Notes: generated by a model not told the origin, from the sequence alone. A stretch of 64,000 nucleotides of DNA from Saururus chinensis (GCA_035235625.1 CP141141.1:38773719-38837718), one strand, 5' to 3'. Shown: positions 46,555 through 59,282, counted from the stretch's first letter. Numbers and translations: made by a program.

Positions 46555-48930
46555 ATCGAGGAATTGTCATCTTTGGTTTTGAATGCAGTCTTCCAATTAT
46601 CTCCGAGCTACATTCTAATTTGATGATAACCAGACCTTAAATCCACTTTAGAAAAAAATTTGAGCCCCTGCAAGCATGTTTAACATGTCTTCCAATATAG
46701 GAATTGAAAATCTATACTTAATTGTGATTTTGTTAATGGCTCTTGAATTTACACACATCCTCTAAGATCCATCCTTCTTATGAACATAAAGAGTTGGTAC
46801 AACCATTGGACTTGAACTTTCTCTTATCAAACCCCTTTTAAGTAAATCTTGAATATGCTTCTGTAATTCAGCATGCTCTGTTGGACTCATTCAATAATGA
46901 GGTAAATTAGGCAATGTAGCACCAATAATCAAGTCAATCTTATGCTGAATATTGCACATAGGGGGTAGGGTTAAGGGCAATTCATCATTCACCAAGTGTA
47001 TATATTGTTGAAGAAGCTCTTATACACCTTTGTGTGCATGAATAGGTAGGTTTTCACCAACTGTTAAGGCATTCCTATTTACTTAAGCTAGAACCACTTG
47101 CTCAGTTCTCCATTCTGAAAAAATATTACAGGCAATTGCAACCAATTTCTTTGTTTTGTTAGCTTTTCTACGATTGTGCCCAATTTTGATATTGATTTTT
47201 CCTTCATTCAAACTTGTTGAAACAAGATTTAAGTTTTCATTCAATGAGTCATTCTGTAACACCTTCAGTTTCACTGTTTGAGGATGCAGTATTATAGTTT
47301 TTCCCTTGAATTCAAATCGAATAGTATTGGCATGACCATCATGTATGATATAAGTATCAAACTGCCAGGGTCATCCAAGCAATAGTTGACAAATTGTCAT
47401 ATCTAAAACATCACACACAATATCAGCTTTATAATTTTTTCCAATAGAAAAGGTACTACACATTGTGTATGAACCTTAATTTCTCCCACCTCTTTAATCC
47501 ATCCAATAGTATATGGTTGTGGGTGAGGGGTAGTAGGTAAATTTAATTTGTCAACCACTGTCTTGGTTCAGTACAACCTCTGTCCACAATATCTTTGCAG
47601 TTAGTGTCCTTAATAGTTCCAGCAGTCATAAACAAATTATGTCTTTGAATAGGAACTGATTACTTAGGAGTTATATTTTAGCAGATTCTTCACTTTCTTG
47701 TTCTCTATCATCATATACCTACTCATATTCATTTTCATTTTCACTGATGTCAGTGTTATCTTCCCCCATTGAAACCTGTTGACATGCCATTACTTTAGAT
47801 TTAGAACTATGTTCTCCTTTTTTGAGTGGACATTTAGAAGAATAATGCATTTCCAGCAAGAGTCTGGTTTAGGTGTAGCATATTCATTTTTCTTCGAACC
47901 TGGCATTGAAAATGTAGGTTTAGAATTCCTCAAATTGTCTTTTCGTTGTGACCTTGCATAAGTGATCAGTTGCTCTTTATTTCTGCTTTGTTGATGATTA
48001 GAATCTTCCCCCTGCATTCTAGAGTAATGCACATTTCTAGGTTTAATCTGTTCCAACAAAATTTCATTGAGCAAGGCTGATTGAATTGCTTCTATAACAA
48101 TTCCAATTGGCTTAGAAGCTAATTGTAACTGCAATTCATGCATAAGGCCTCCTATAAATCTATGAATTCTTTGAGCTTTTATTTCATTTAATCCATTTCG
48201 AGTTGAAAGTCTATGAAATTCTTCAACATTTGTAGATACAATGTTTGAATTTTGTTTACAATTCTAAAATTGTCTAAAGAGTGATTGTTCATAGTCAACA
48301 GGCAAGAACATATCCTTGAGCAATTTCTTCATGCGTGGCCAAGAATGAATTTGATGCTTACCTTTACTTATTGTATCTTGTTGGATCTGATTCCACAAAG
48401 TTGAAGCACCACTTTTCAATTTACAAGCCACCACTTAGACATTTCATATCATCAGGAACTTCCATAGAATAAAAGTAACTTTCTACTTCTACTAGCCCGT
48501 CTAAAAACTCCTCAATATGCATTTGACTATTGAAATAAGCTAGATCAACTTTAGGCTTAAATCAAGGTATGAAATTATTCGAACCTGAATTCTTTGATAG
48601 ATTAGGATTTGGTTGACAATCTTCATCACTAGAAAACGATTCAACACTCTTTCTAGGTCTTAAAACTCTGTGATTTCTTGTCTGATATGGTTCCGCATTT
48701 CTCGGATCTGGATTCACAGTTCTCTGAGTATCTTGACCTTGATTCACAGTAGCATTCATGAAAGCGCTCAAATTGCAGTTCATCATTTCCATCTGAGTTG
48801 CCATGAGTTGCATCGATTGTTGTAGTTATTGCTGCAACGTCATCATATTCGCCATGGAAGATGAACTTGAAGCATTATCACTGAATGTTTGCCGCCATCA
48901 AAAATAGCTGAACCGAAGCTTTGATACCAA
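46555..48930 (-). pseudogene. Decayed Ty3/gypsy gag-pol fragment
   Basis: Read on the minus strand in order: a gag N-terminus with MATQMEMM (about 48813 down), gag core, a damaged zinc knuckle (CWKC then a frameshift into YSSKCP, about 47860), a protease-linker region with WQFDTYIIHDGHANT (about 47370-47320), and the start of reverse transcriptase with PTLYVHKKDGS, RAINKI and KVDLRSGYHQIRM down to about 46560. Many frameshifts and stops. RT is cut off before its catalytic YxDD motif, and RNase H and integrase are absent. A dead truncated retroelement. Confidence 0.8.
48918..48930 (-). other. Retrotransposon primer-binding site
   Basis: Minus strand TTGGTATCAAAGC resembles the initiator-methionine tRNA primer site (TGGTATCAGAGC) with one change. 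It lies a few bases 3' of a CA dinucleotide that would end the LTR (48934). This fixes the 5' end of the gypsy element and its direction. Confidence 0.6.
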
Positions 48931-48933
48931 ATT

Positions 48934-49480
48934 TGACGACAATCTCAAATTGAAATGAAACTTGAAAATGGAATTTCAGACTTTACTAAGAAATTGAATG
49001 AAAATTACAAAACTAACAAGCTGAGATGCAATGCCTAGTTGAATATGCAACTTCAGCTCATCAAAGCTCGAGGAAACCCTCACATGGAATTATCCAAAGT
49101 TCAAATCAACAACAACTTGCTTCTAATTACAATTGAGACACTATTTATACTAAACAAACACTCTTCTTCATATCTGGATGACTCAGATCAAGTTCAAATA
49201 TTGACGGCATTAATTGAAATCCTGTTTCCATTTCACTGTTCAAACGTCCATTTGGAGAAGATGACCGACAAACTTAATGGTCTCTTATTTTAGACTGAAA
49301 TGTCAGAAGTGCCCATTTCAAGTTCGCGTATTTACCCGATATACCAACGCAAAGTCTTTTGGCCCATTAGTGATTACCAAAAATGCCCTTGTCTATTTTA
49401 AAACCTTCACATCTGCTCGATAAAATGCTTGAACCAAATTCTTCTCCTTTCAGCTTTTGTAAAACATTTTGCTCCTGCAT
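48934..49480 (-). mobile_element. Putative 5' LTR of the gypsy fragment
   Basis: Sequence immediately upstream (minus strand) of the primer-binding site. The inner boundary ends in TCGTCA. The outer boundary is a guess near 49480, and there is no 3' LTR in the window for comparison. Confidence 0.3.
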
Positions 49481-50489
49481 TAATCACCGAGTACAAAATA
49501 AATATTCTAACATACTTTGTATTATACAAGAGTTTCAAAAGATGACATAACATGCTTTTATACATCAGTCATTGTAAATATTACACTAATTTTAAAAAAT
49601 AAATAGAGACTTTAAATTATGAAAGCTCTTCATCCACTTCTTCAAGTTCTATAGTTACACATGTAGAATCTAAGGGTGGGTGTGTAAATTCATACTCAAT
49701 AGGTTGAATTAAATTCTACAAATATGCTTCATGAATACATTAGTTTTGTTATACTTTTAAAAATTATTCAAAAAATAATAATTTTCAAAAATAAATAATC
49801 ACAGAATGTCGCAATACCAAACGACTTACACCCATGCTTATGGGTCAACAAGAGACAAAAGGAGAGAGATTTTCCTATAATTTCCCAATTCCTGTGCATG
49901 CCAGAGCCAAGTGTGGCGGTATACAAAATCTTTATCATGATAATTTGTAGTTTTGAAGAACATAGAACTACCCAGAGGGTATAGGTACCCAAAACACAGA
50001 AAACCTCTACAAAAGAAAGTAAGTCTTAAAAGACAAAGTTTCTTTTAAAAATAAATTAAAAAAGTCTTTAACAAAACCTCTATAAATCAAAATAACAACA
50101 TAAATCTATAAATTTAAAACCACCTACCTCTAACCAGCTTAGGTTCTTCCAACGGTCTTAGGTTATGGTAGTAAGAGTCCCTTCTCAAGGTTTCTCAGTT
50201 TTGAGTGGTCAACTCAAGAAAATAGTCATTCTAGTGTGTAGAACACCCTCGATTTAGTAAAGAATGACTTTTGAACAGATTCAAATGGGTTTACAATAGT
50301 CCATAAATAGTAAAAGTAAGATGAGGTGGGAGATAAGGTTTTCTCGGATTTAGAGAGGTCAAATCAAGAAAATACTCTTACAGAGTATAAAACACCCTTG
50401 ATTTAATAAGTAACAACTTTTGAACGGATTAAAATGGGTCTAAAATGGCTCAGAAGCAATAAAAGTAAGAAAATGAGAGAGAAATGAGG
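49481..50489. other. Intergenic, no gene seen
   Basis: Contains two related phrases about 180 bp apart: AAGGTTTCTCAGTTTTGAGTGGTC with CTCAAGAAAATAGTC (about 50190-50230) and AAGGTTTTCTCGGATTTAGA with ATCAAGAAAATACTC (about 50336-50377), a worn tandem duplication. Otherwise AT-rich and non-coding. Confidence 0.45.
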
Positions 50490-50938
50490 ATGTAAAACAA
50501 ATTTCACCCCCGGACGGTATTTAAACCATATGAAGTTGGTGCTGCATGCCAAAAATGGTGTGACGAACGCAAGTTTGTCGCGCGTCGCTCAGTCGCGTCA
50601 TGCGCGCCACTTTTTTTTTAAGCTTATAATTTCAAATGATCATATCTTTCTATCTAGGACTCGGATTGATGAGCACTATGAAATTAGATCACTTATGAGT
50701 AGGTTTGATCATACTTTACAAGTGGATCCAGCCCACATAACATGCTTCCCGATGTCATAACTTTCATTCCCGACCTCTATTTCTCACATTCTTCGACTTG
50801 TTATGCTTGTCTCTTCGAGCTCTAACCCACATTTAAAAAATTATTAAATAATAAAATATAAAAAATAAAATTTATTATCAATATTCATAGTCTTTACTCG
50901 ATGAATAAAGATCGTACCAGAAAATTAGGGTTGTTACA
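50490..50938 (-). mobile_element. LTR-like fragment (possible solo LTR)
   Basis: On the minus strand it begins TGTAACAACCCTAATTTTC at 50938, the usual start of many plant Ty3/gypsy LTRs, and continues without ORF to a CGCG-rich tract (about 50578-50612). The far end and target duplication were not found. Confidence 0.35.
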
Positions 50939-52361
50939 CCTTTGTACGCATGGACATGTGAACATAGAGGAGAGAGAGGACTAAAATAGATTATTGTCAA
51001 GATAAATTATTTAGCACTCTTAGAGTAACACATCATCATGTAGACACGTTATCCCCCATTAATTTCTTGCCACCATATGTTACCCACATTTCCAATCATG
51101 TTTGAAATATGTTACCAATATGTTTGGAATTATTTCATAAATGACAAACACACTTATATAAGTGGCAGCTATAATTTAGGACTCTAGGAGCACTATGCTA
51201 GAGAGAAAATAGAGTTTAAGTAGGAGGTAAATTATAAAGAAAACTCAAATGAATTAAAAAATTAGGTCTTACTCAAGGGTAGAACCATTATTTTTGCCTA
51301 GATGGTGCAAAGAATTTTGCTATGAAATACAAATTATAGAAAAAAATTGCGATACTACATAATATTTAATAATTATTTGCAATTAGTTCTTTTGTTATGG
51401 AAGTTTACATTACTTTACAAGGAGTCAGTAGCTCACATATTGACTTTTATTTGAGAAATTTATCCATATTTCACTATTGAATAGAAAGATTTTTTACTCT
51501 ATGTATAAAATATAAATAGTATTTTGGTGAAAGTAAAAACAAGTGAAAATCAACATTATAAATTAATTTGTGAAAAAAGTTACATTTGGGATAGTTATAT
51601 CTATATTTACATTTTTAATACAGTTTCTAAGAAAATTAAATAAGTTTTTTAATAATAAGAGAATTTTTTTGCCATAAACAAACAAATAAATATTCAACAC
51701 TAAGAGTTCATAAGTTGACACACATCATTTTCATTGGAAAAATTTAAAGATTTTGATTACTAAATTATTAATCTAAAGAAACAATATTTATACACATACT
51801 TTATATTTTTTAAGGTACATGTACCATATCTTACAGAAGAGTAATTGAGTGACATTGGCATGCTGCTGCATTGTTGATGTCAAACTCATTTACATCAAGA
51901 GTAACACGAGTTGTCCAAGTGAAGGAGAAACCATGAATGTGCTTGGGACTAAGTGAAGAGGACAAATCCCTAGCCCTTCACCATTTTTTATTGAGAATAA
52001 GTGATGAGACTCATAAGATTCTAGGAGGTCCAGCCTCCATCCCCTTTGGACAATTTCTTAAAGGGTCTGTGTATCTCGAGTTATTTGTCGAAATTGCACA
52101 TATCAAACATGCTTGCAATATGTATTAAAAGGCAGTCACACGATCAAAATCATGTGGCCCAAAAGTGCATAACGTATGCTGATGTACATGCACATGCCCG
52201 CTTAATTATACAGATATATTATTCTCAATGGTCTTTTTAGGGGGCCACCTAACAAAATATTTTTTTAGTATAATTTTGACTTTTTCTTAGTTGTGATAGC
52301 ACAAGCCAAATTTTCTACATCCAAGTACAAACTAAAAATACTTTTTTTATGAGGGGTAATT
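50939..52361. other. Intergenic, no gene seen
   Basis: AT-rich. A short ORF near 51937-52128 has no recognisable domain. Ends at the target site of the large MULE. Confidence 0.4.
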
Positions 52362-52370
52362 TACTAACAT

Positions 52371-52699
52371 GGGAAATTTATTTAAATAATATTAAAAAAA
52401 TAATTACTGATTTGGACCACTTTGGGAAATATTTCCCAAAGTGGTGCTCCTTTTTGCCACGCAGGCGCCTGCCAACCGCGTGGCTTTTTTTTTTAGTTGA
52501 TTTTGTCTGTTAGAAGGACGAAATCAGCTTTAAGTTGATTTTGTCCTTCTAAAGGACGAAACCGGGTCAAGCTATAGTTTTGTTGAACCGATTTCGTCCT
52601 TTAGAAGGACAAAATCAACTTAAAGCTGATTTTGTCATTCTAACCGATGAAATCGTGGCGAGAGCGGAAACTGATTTCGTCCTTTTAAAGGACGAAATC
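52371..52699 (+). repeat. MULE left terminal inverted repeat
   Basis: Contains GGGAAATATTTCCC (52432-52445), CTTTTTGCCACGCAGGCGCC (about 52450-52469), then five or more near-palindromes of the GATTTCGTCC...GGACGAAATC type. The best, at 52673-52699, has 13-bp perfect arms (GATTTCGTCCTTT) around one base. Confidence 0.85.
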
Positions 52700-53507
52700 G
52701 TCGTCTTCTTACAACAACTCCGCCTCCCGTCTTCAGACGCATTTTTCTCCATCCAGACAGTCCACTCCACCGCGACTTTGTGCACTCCGCCACGATTCCT
52801 TCCGCTCTAATGCAATTTTGTCTGCCCCAGCCTTTATTTCGTTTGCTCAGCCTTGATTGAAGCTCTCTTTTGACTACCACCTTGCCGCCGAGTCCGCCAA
52901 GCCAATTTAGGTAATGTTTTTTGCCCTAGTTTTAATTTAGGGATTTGATACATTTAATATTGTAAGGGAAATTTGTGATATTTCGTAATGTATGCCTTAA
53001 ATATTCAATTGTTAGATTTTAGGGATCTTCTTGTGTTATGTTAGTCATTAAAAATGATTTTGTGTGCTTAAAGATTTAATTGTTAGCGAATTTTGTTAGT
53101 TCATCTTAGGAATTTTGTATGCTTAAAGATTCAATTGTTATGGTATTGACTATGAATTTTGTAATTTTTCACAATGTATGCCTTAAAGATTAAATTGTTA
53201 GATTTTAGTGATCTTCTTGTGTTATGTTAGTCCTAAAAAATAATTTTGTGTGCTTAAAGATTAAATTTTTATGGAATTTTGTTAGTTCATCTTATGAATT
53301 TTGTGTGTTTAAAGATTTAATTGTTAGGGCCTTGATTGTGTGTGCCCGGACTTGTACTAATTAGATTCATTAAATTAACATAGTAATATTTTCTAAAGTC
53401 CTTAGGGACTGGTTAGTCTTTAGGTTAATATTTCTATCAATAGGTATAGAGAGATTGCTTGATCTAATATTATTTTAATTTATTGTTTATGAATTAAGTG
53501 AATAGAG

Positions 53508-56355
53508 ATGACAGAAGAAATGATTAGTTTTTTAATTAACTATGACGGACGCATAGAAGGATTATTAATTAAAAAACCATCTACATTTGATGAATTTGAG
53601 ATGCACGTAGCAAGTAAGGTTGGGTTGGATCGAAGTAGATGGAAAATTACTATAAAATGTAATATTCCGTCATATGGATCGAGAATGATACTAATGTGCA
53701 TAAATGATGATACATCAATGGGTTTTATGTTTCACCACTCATGTCACAAAATTTCTTTCGAGTTATTTCTCGAAAAAGAGGCCCAAGTGACTAGTGAAAG
53801 GCGAAGTAGTTTACATAGAAGCTCTCACAGGAGCTCACATAGGAGCTTAGATAGAAATGTGAACAATGAAATGCATATGCAAATACCGGTGGACGACGAA
53901 GAAGAAAGGAATTTATCTATGACAGTAGCTTCAAATGAACGTCATAGGTCGTCTGCCCCTATTTACGATGGAAGTGGACCGAATTGGAGGTAAGGTTTAT
54001 TAAGCTGTAAATCCTTTTTGAATCTTATAATTATTAATGAAATATAGGATGCTAAATTTTGAATTTTATTTGTGTGTAATATGGAAGGTCTACAACACAT
54101 GCATACGAGCCATTTAGCTTTCAAATGTCCCAAGGCAGTGCATGGTATGGAACTCAAAGTTTGATGGGTATTCATTACCCCTACACGTATGTTGGTCATA
54201 CCAATGCTGGACCATCTAATCAAAGGTGAAATTTATATCCATAGATGAATACAACATTTTTAGGCATATATAATTTAATAATTATGCGATGTTCTTATGT
54301 AGGGGGCATATGTCCACGATGAAGATATTGATGAAAATGAGGCTAACAAAGGTGAAGATAATATTGGTGAAGTAAGTGGAGAAGATTCAGATATGAACGA
54401 AGAAGAGATAAGAGGTGAAGAAAGCGCTCAACAGATGGTTGACGGTGAGGGGGATGATGCGGTAGATAATGCTATTGCTACAAATGATATGAATGTGGAT
54501 GATGAAGAGCCGCCATACTATGAAGTGGAGCCACTTTATGCATACATCACAGATGAGGAGATAGATGTGGCAGTTAATTCTGCCATGGATATGGACCAAC
54601 AAAATGAAGATGAGTTATATGTTGGCCGCATCTTTGAGAATAAAGAAGCATTCGTTACAGCCTTGCAGGAATATTCCATTCAAAATCATGTCGAATATAA
54701 GGTTGTACGAACAATTTTTTTAGTGTATACAGTGAAGTGCATTGATAGTACTTGCCCTTGGAGAGTTCATGGCTGAGTAAAAAGGGGTGGAGGGTTCTTT
54801 AAATTAAAGACGTACAAAGGTGACCACACATGTCGGAATGCCCAGCTTAGCACAGATCATAGGCAGTGTAGTGCCTCTTTTATTTCAAATGTCATAATGC
54901 CCGCTATCCAAACCGAATTAACTCTCACACCGGGGGATATTATTCAAAGAATAAATGAGAAGTATCATGTTGACATATCCTATAAGAAAGCATGGACAAG
55001 AAGGAATATGGCGATCAAGGCTATATATGGGGATTGGGTGGAATCATATAAATTGTTGCCAATGTACCTACGGGTGGTGCAAGAAGCGAATCCTGACACC
55101 TACTACCGCTTAGAGGATGATGTAGTACCTCGTGCAGATGGTGGCACTTGTAGGAGATTTATAGGGTTGTTTTAGGCATTTGGGCCGTCTATAGCGGGGT
55201 TTCGACATTGCATCCCTGTGATTGGTATTGATGTCACTCACTTGTATGGTAGATATCCTGGTGCTCTTATGGCTACAAGGCTATAGATGGAAATAATGGG
55301 TTATTTCCTCTAGTATTCGGGCTTGTCGGGAAGGAAGATGAGACAATTGGAAATGGTTCTTAATGGAACTGAGGGATCATGTACTAATGGTCATGACAGA
55401 CATCGTTATTATTTCAGATCAGCATAAGGGGCTTCAAAAGGCTGTGCTTGAGGTTCTTCCCGAGCCTCTGTACCACCATCATTATTGCATTTGTCACATA
55501 AAAGCAAATTTTAAGAAGGAGTTCAAAAATGATTCACTAATGGACTTGATTGGGGCAACAGCTTGTGCACTTACAGTCGAAAAGTTGGATGCTAAAATGG
55601 ATTTGATTGGTCAGGAGAGTCCTAGGGCAAAACATCTCCTCTTAGGGAGAGAATTGCATCCTGCACAGTGGTCCCTTGCCCACGGTGGTTGTGGGACATT
55701 TGGCATGACGAATACAAATATGGCCGAAAGTTTAAATAGCGTATTGAATGGGGCACGAGGATTACCCATGCAGGCTTTAGTGTCAGCTATTTTTTATCGG
55801 GTCATAAAATTCTTTGTTAAACGATCGTCTGTCGCATCTGCCATGGCTACCCCGTATATTCCTAGAGTGTAAGCGATAATGAGAGAAAAAACAAGAAAAA
55901 TTGGGGAGTATATAGTTAATAGGATCAACAGCGGTCAATACGAAGTGACGTCTATTTGTGGCTGGAAGGTTATGGTAAATGCGAGAATGCATACTTGTAC
56001 ATGCAACATCCCTCAGGTTTATGGTTATCCTTGCACTCATATTATCGCCGTGTGGGCAAAGCAGCGGGAGCCGATACAGGCATCACTGTTTTACACATCG
56101 TCCACTTATAAAAATGTGTACTCCGCAGAATTTAATTCTCCTCGTGGTCGGGAGTATTGGGAGAGGGATATACCTTTTGTGTTGTACCCTCTGATAGCAA
56201 CAAGACAACCCGGTCGCCCACGGTCTGTTCATATTAGGAATATAATGGACCGTAGAACGATGGAGAGAGATGGTAGAGGAGGATATAAATACGGGAGGTG
56301 TAAACAGAGTGGGCACAATAGTAGAGCATGTAGAAATCCTCCTGTTGATTGGTAA
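53508..56355 (+). pseudogene. MULE (mudrA-type) transposase, inactivated
   Basis: Reads from ATG 53508. The first exon (53508-53989) encodes an N-terminal PB1-like domain (SFLINYDGRIEGLL ... KFTI-like core) and a Ser/Arg-His stretch. A second exon, 54088-54225, and a long third block from 54303 follow. Transposase motifs: VIGIDVTHLYGRYPG (first Asp, about 55220-55260), IISDQHKGLQKAV (second Asp, about 55400), NMAESLNSVLNG (Glu, about 55720), a SWIM zinc finger CTCNIPQVYGYPCTH (about 55993-56040) and a zinc knuckle at about 56290-56330 in which the first Cys has become Tyr (YKYGRCKQSGH). Breaks: TGA 54774-54776, TAG 55173-55175, frameshifts near 55278 and 55345, TAA 55870-55872, and a phase mismatch at the exon 2/3 junction. 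Confidence 0.85.
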
Positions 56356-56448
56356 ACATATAATCAATCTATTTATTTATTCTCTCTTTTAGGTATGATA
56401 AAAATGTTCCTGATGAATAATGATGTGATCTTAATTCTCCGTCCGCAG

Positions 56449-58701
56449 ATCATATGGATCATGCAGATCCATCTTACCGGCCATGCCCGATTGATGATTC
56501 TGTACTTTCACATCAAGAGACACATAGGTCGATAGCTATTTGGAGAGGAGAGGTATGATAACTCTTATTAAAATTTGTTTCATTTTTTTTGACGATATAG
56601 TATGATGGGTTATAATTTTAAAATTTATTATAGGACCCTGGGTGCCTTGAGTGCACCGAACACTTTACGTATCTCCACCATTGGCCGGTGGATGATCGTA
56701 TGCTGCCCTATATTGAGCGAGCGGGATTTGGGCATTTCATTCATCTTAGATACATCCGTCTCGATCGGCCTCTATTGACAGCTCTTGTTGAGAGATGGAG
56801 GAGGGAGACGCAGACGTTCCATTTGCCCTATGGAGAGATGTCCATCACTCTCATGGATGTGGCAGTTCTATTAGGACTTCGCATCGATGGCAATGCGGTG
56901 ACGGGCACGACAGGAGGAGCTCATGGTGATATATTAGTTAGACTCCTTGGTAGAGCTCCTCCTGCTACATTCATGCGTGGTAGCCAAGTGAGCCTTCGAT
57001 GGCTCTTACAGGAGTTTTGAGAGCTCCCGGCCAATGCTACGGAGGTAGTTATTGAGTAGCATGCACGAGCCTATATTTTACATCTACTTGGAGCGACAGT
57101 ATTTGAGGATACCACGAGTAGCCATGTACATGTGGCCTATCTCTCCCTCCTTTAGGATTTCGACATGGCGGGTGTGTATTCATGGGGTCTTGCATTTTTA
57201 TACCGAGAGTTAGAGAAAGCATGTCAGGCCATGACCTCGGGGATTGCAGGCTGCTTGACCCTTATTCAAGTAAATGGATTTATAACTTTAAATAGTTTTT
57301 TTCATGTATAATTCTTTAATTTTAGTTAATATGTTCATATTTTCTGACATAGCTATGGTCGTGGGAGCATTTACACTTCGGACGACCAAGTGCTGAGATG
57401 AGTCACTTAGCCGAGGGTGCTCCATTAGGAGCGAGGTAAGCTTTATTTTTGTTTAACACTTGATTATTTTAGAATCGTTTCATATACATTTGCTGAACTC
57501 ATTTTTTAAATTTAACTCCTTAAGGTGGAATGTTCGGAGAAAGAGAACAGAAAATCCACAAGGAGTCCTCCGATTATACAGAGGAGAGTTAGACCACCAG
57601 TGGCCATATCAGGTAGTTTTATTTATGTGTTGAACTTTTCTTGTAGTGTTTATAAAAAAATATTGTCGTTATTTAAGCTAAATTATTTGTATATATTGTA
57701 TATGTTATTTGGTAGTCGTACTCACTAGAAGTATTGGCTGCCTTACCTCCTCTATGTACTGACAGTCGAAACGTGTGACTATCTCGAACTCCATTAATAT
57801 GTTATGAGATAGTAGAGATGTATGTGCCAGATAGGGTAATGCTCTAGTTTAACATGGAGCAAGGGGTCCCACCGTCTCCTGTTGAGTATATCCATTGCAT
57901 CACTCGACAGGGTCGCCATATTACCGATAGGACATTACATCATGCGTCATATATCACTCGATGGGAGGATCAGATAGCCACTATTATCGGAGGGGAGATG
58001 GCTATGACATCGCGAGATGTGCGTAGCGCATATATACAGTGGTATTTACTGATTACACGACGATATATTTTGCCCCGCAATGATATAGAGGAGATGACAT
58101 ATCAGCCTAGGAGAGCATCTGAGGCAGCTTTGGTAAGTATAAATTTGTTAATTAAGGCACATATTATTTTCTTATTTCTTATTAATTATTTATCTAATTT
58201 TTAATTTATTTTTTGATAGCTTTGTCTAGCTCGACGTACGCATACGTATTTGACTGACGCAATTAACACCTACACTTCGAGTGAGGATTTATTAGCAACA
58301 TGTCAGTTGGTGATTAGGGAGCATGATGACGTTATTCGTAGCTTGCCACTGCTTTAGTCGGTGATTACGGATGTCCCTAGAGATTATCCTATCCACGAGG
58401 CTGCTCAGACACAGCCTCCTCACTCTTCATTCCATGATATTCCATCGTCATCAGCATCGCATAGTTCTCCTCCATGATCATTATATGGAGTCACTGCACA
58501 TGTAGCTCAAGCAAAGCCGATTTTATATTATAGACGACATCGGCCAGCTCGTGTTGAACCATCTATTACTTATGCGGAGCCGAAGCTAGTGCTAGAGCCA
58601 CATCCGGAGCCTAAGCCACAGCCAGAGCCGGAACAGTCAGATCATGAGGAAGAGATCACACAGCACCGTCGTGGCCGAGGTCGAGGACGTAGGAGATTGT
58701 G
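56449..58701 (+). pseudogene. Plant mobile domain (PMD, MAIN-like) gene inside the MULE, inactivated
   Basis: Exon 1 (56449-56552) encodes HMDHADPSYRPCPIDDSVLS. Exon 2 from 56634 carries the PMD core: LHHWPVDDRMLPYIERAGFG, LVERWRRETQTFHLPYGEMS and LMDVAVLLGLRIDGN. Later exons continue the domain (57180-57270, 57354-57436, about 57525) and finish with a Pro/Glu-repeat tail and a basic RRGRGRGRRRL end (58665-58701). In-frame stops occur near 57019, 57057, 57153 and 58357, so it is not expected to make a full protein. PMD proteins are known both as host genes (MAIN/MAIL1) and inside plant transposons. Here position between MULE ends shows it is transposon-borne. The transposase ends in TTGGTAAACA, which could be a donor for fusion with exon 1, but the phases do not match now. 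Confidence 0.8.
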
Positions 58702-58913
58702 ACATTTGCGTTGTTTTATGTTTATTTTAAACTAAATATTTTCTCCCATTGTGTGTAATATATTTGATAAATATTTATATTTTATGTTTGTTTTTATTCG
58801 ACGATGTCAATAACTTTAATGTTATCTTTGGTATGCATGAAATGTCTGGAATGCATGAACAGGGACAGGTGTTAAATTTAGTTTAAAACATATCTTTAAA
58901 AAAAAATTAACTA

Positions 58914-59273
58914 GATTTCGTCCTTCTAAAGGACGAAATCAGTGTATATGTGATTTCATCCTTTAAACGGATGAAATCAGCTTCGTTTGCTGTGAAAGTG
59001 GTTAAGTGTCGCGATTTCCATCCGTTAGAAGGATGAAATCGGTTCAACAATATTATAACTTGACCTGGTTTCGTCCTTTAGAAGGATGAAATCAACTTAA
59101 AGCTGATTTCGTCCTTCTAACAGACGACATCAACTAAAAAAATAAAAAAAAACTACGCAAGTACCACCTGGTTGGCTGGCGCCTGCGTAGTAAAAAGGAA
59201 CATCACTTTGGAAAATATTTCCCAAAGTGGTCCAAATCAATAATTTTTTTAATATTATTTAAATAATTTTATC
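58914..59273 (-). repeat. MULE right terminal inverted repeat
   Basis: Inverted relative of the left repeat. It holds several GATTTCGTCCTTCTAAAGGA-type palindromes, then GGCGCCTGCGTAGTAAAAAG, then GGAAAATATTTCCC and AAGTGGTCC, then the A/T-rich end. Confidence 0.85.
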
Positions 59274-59282
59274 TACTGACAT

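Larger units (their letters stand above)
52371..59273 (+). mobile_element. Large MULE carrying transposase and PMD genes
   Basis: 6.9-kb Mutator-like element. The ends GGGAAATTTATTTAAATAAT and ATTATTTAAATAATTTTATC lie in long terminal inverted repeats (52371-52699 and 58914-59273). Flanking 9-bp sites TACTAACAT (52362-52370) and TACTGACAT (59274-59282) match at eight of nine positions, as expected for a MULE duplication. Inside are a mudrA-type transposase followed by a plant mobile domain gene in the same direction, both now damaged. The same terminal repeat type is found on the 1.8-kb element at 41801. Confidence 0.88.

Noticed and set aside
51937-52240. ORFs as part of a retrotransposon gag
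   Set aside because: No gag, zinc knuckle or neighbouring pol sequence is present.
56449-58701. PMD gene as a host MAIN-like gene
   Set aside because: It lies inside matched MULE ends with a target duplication and has several in-frame stops.
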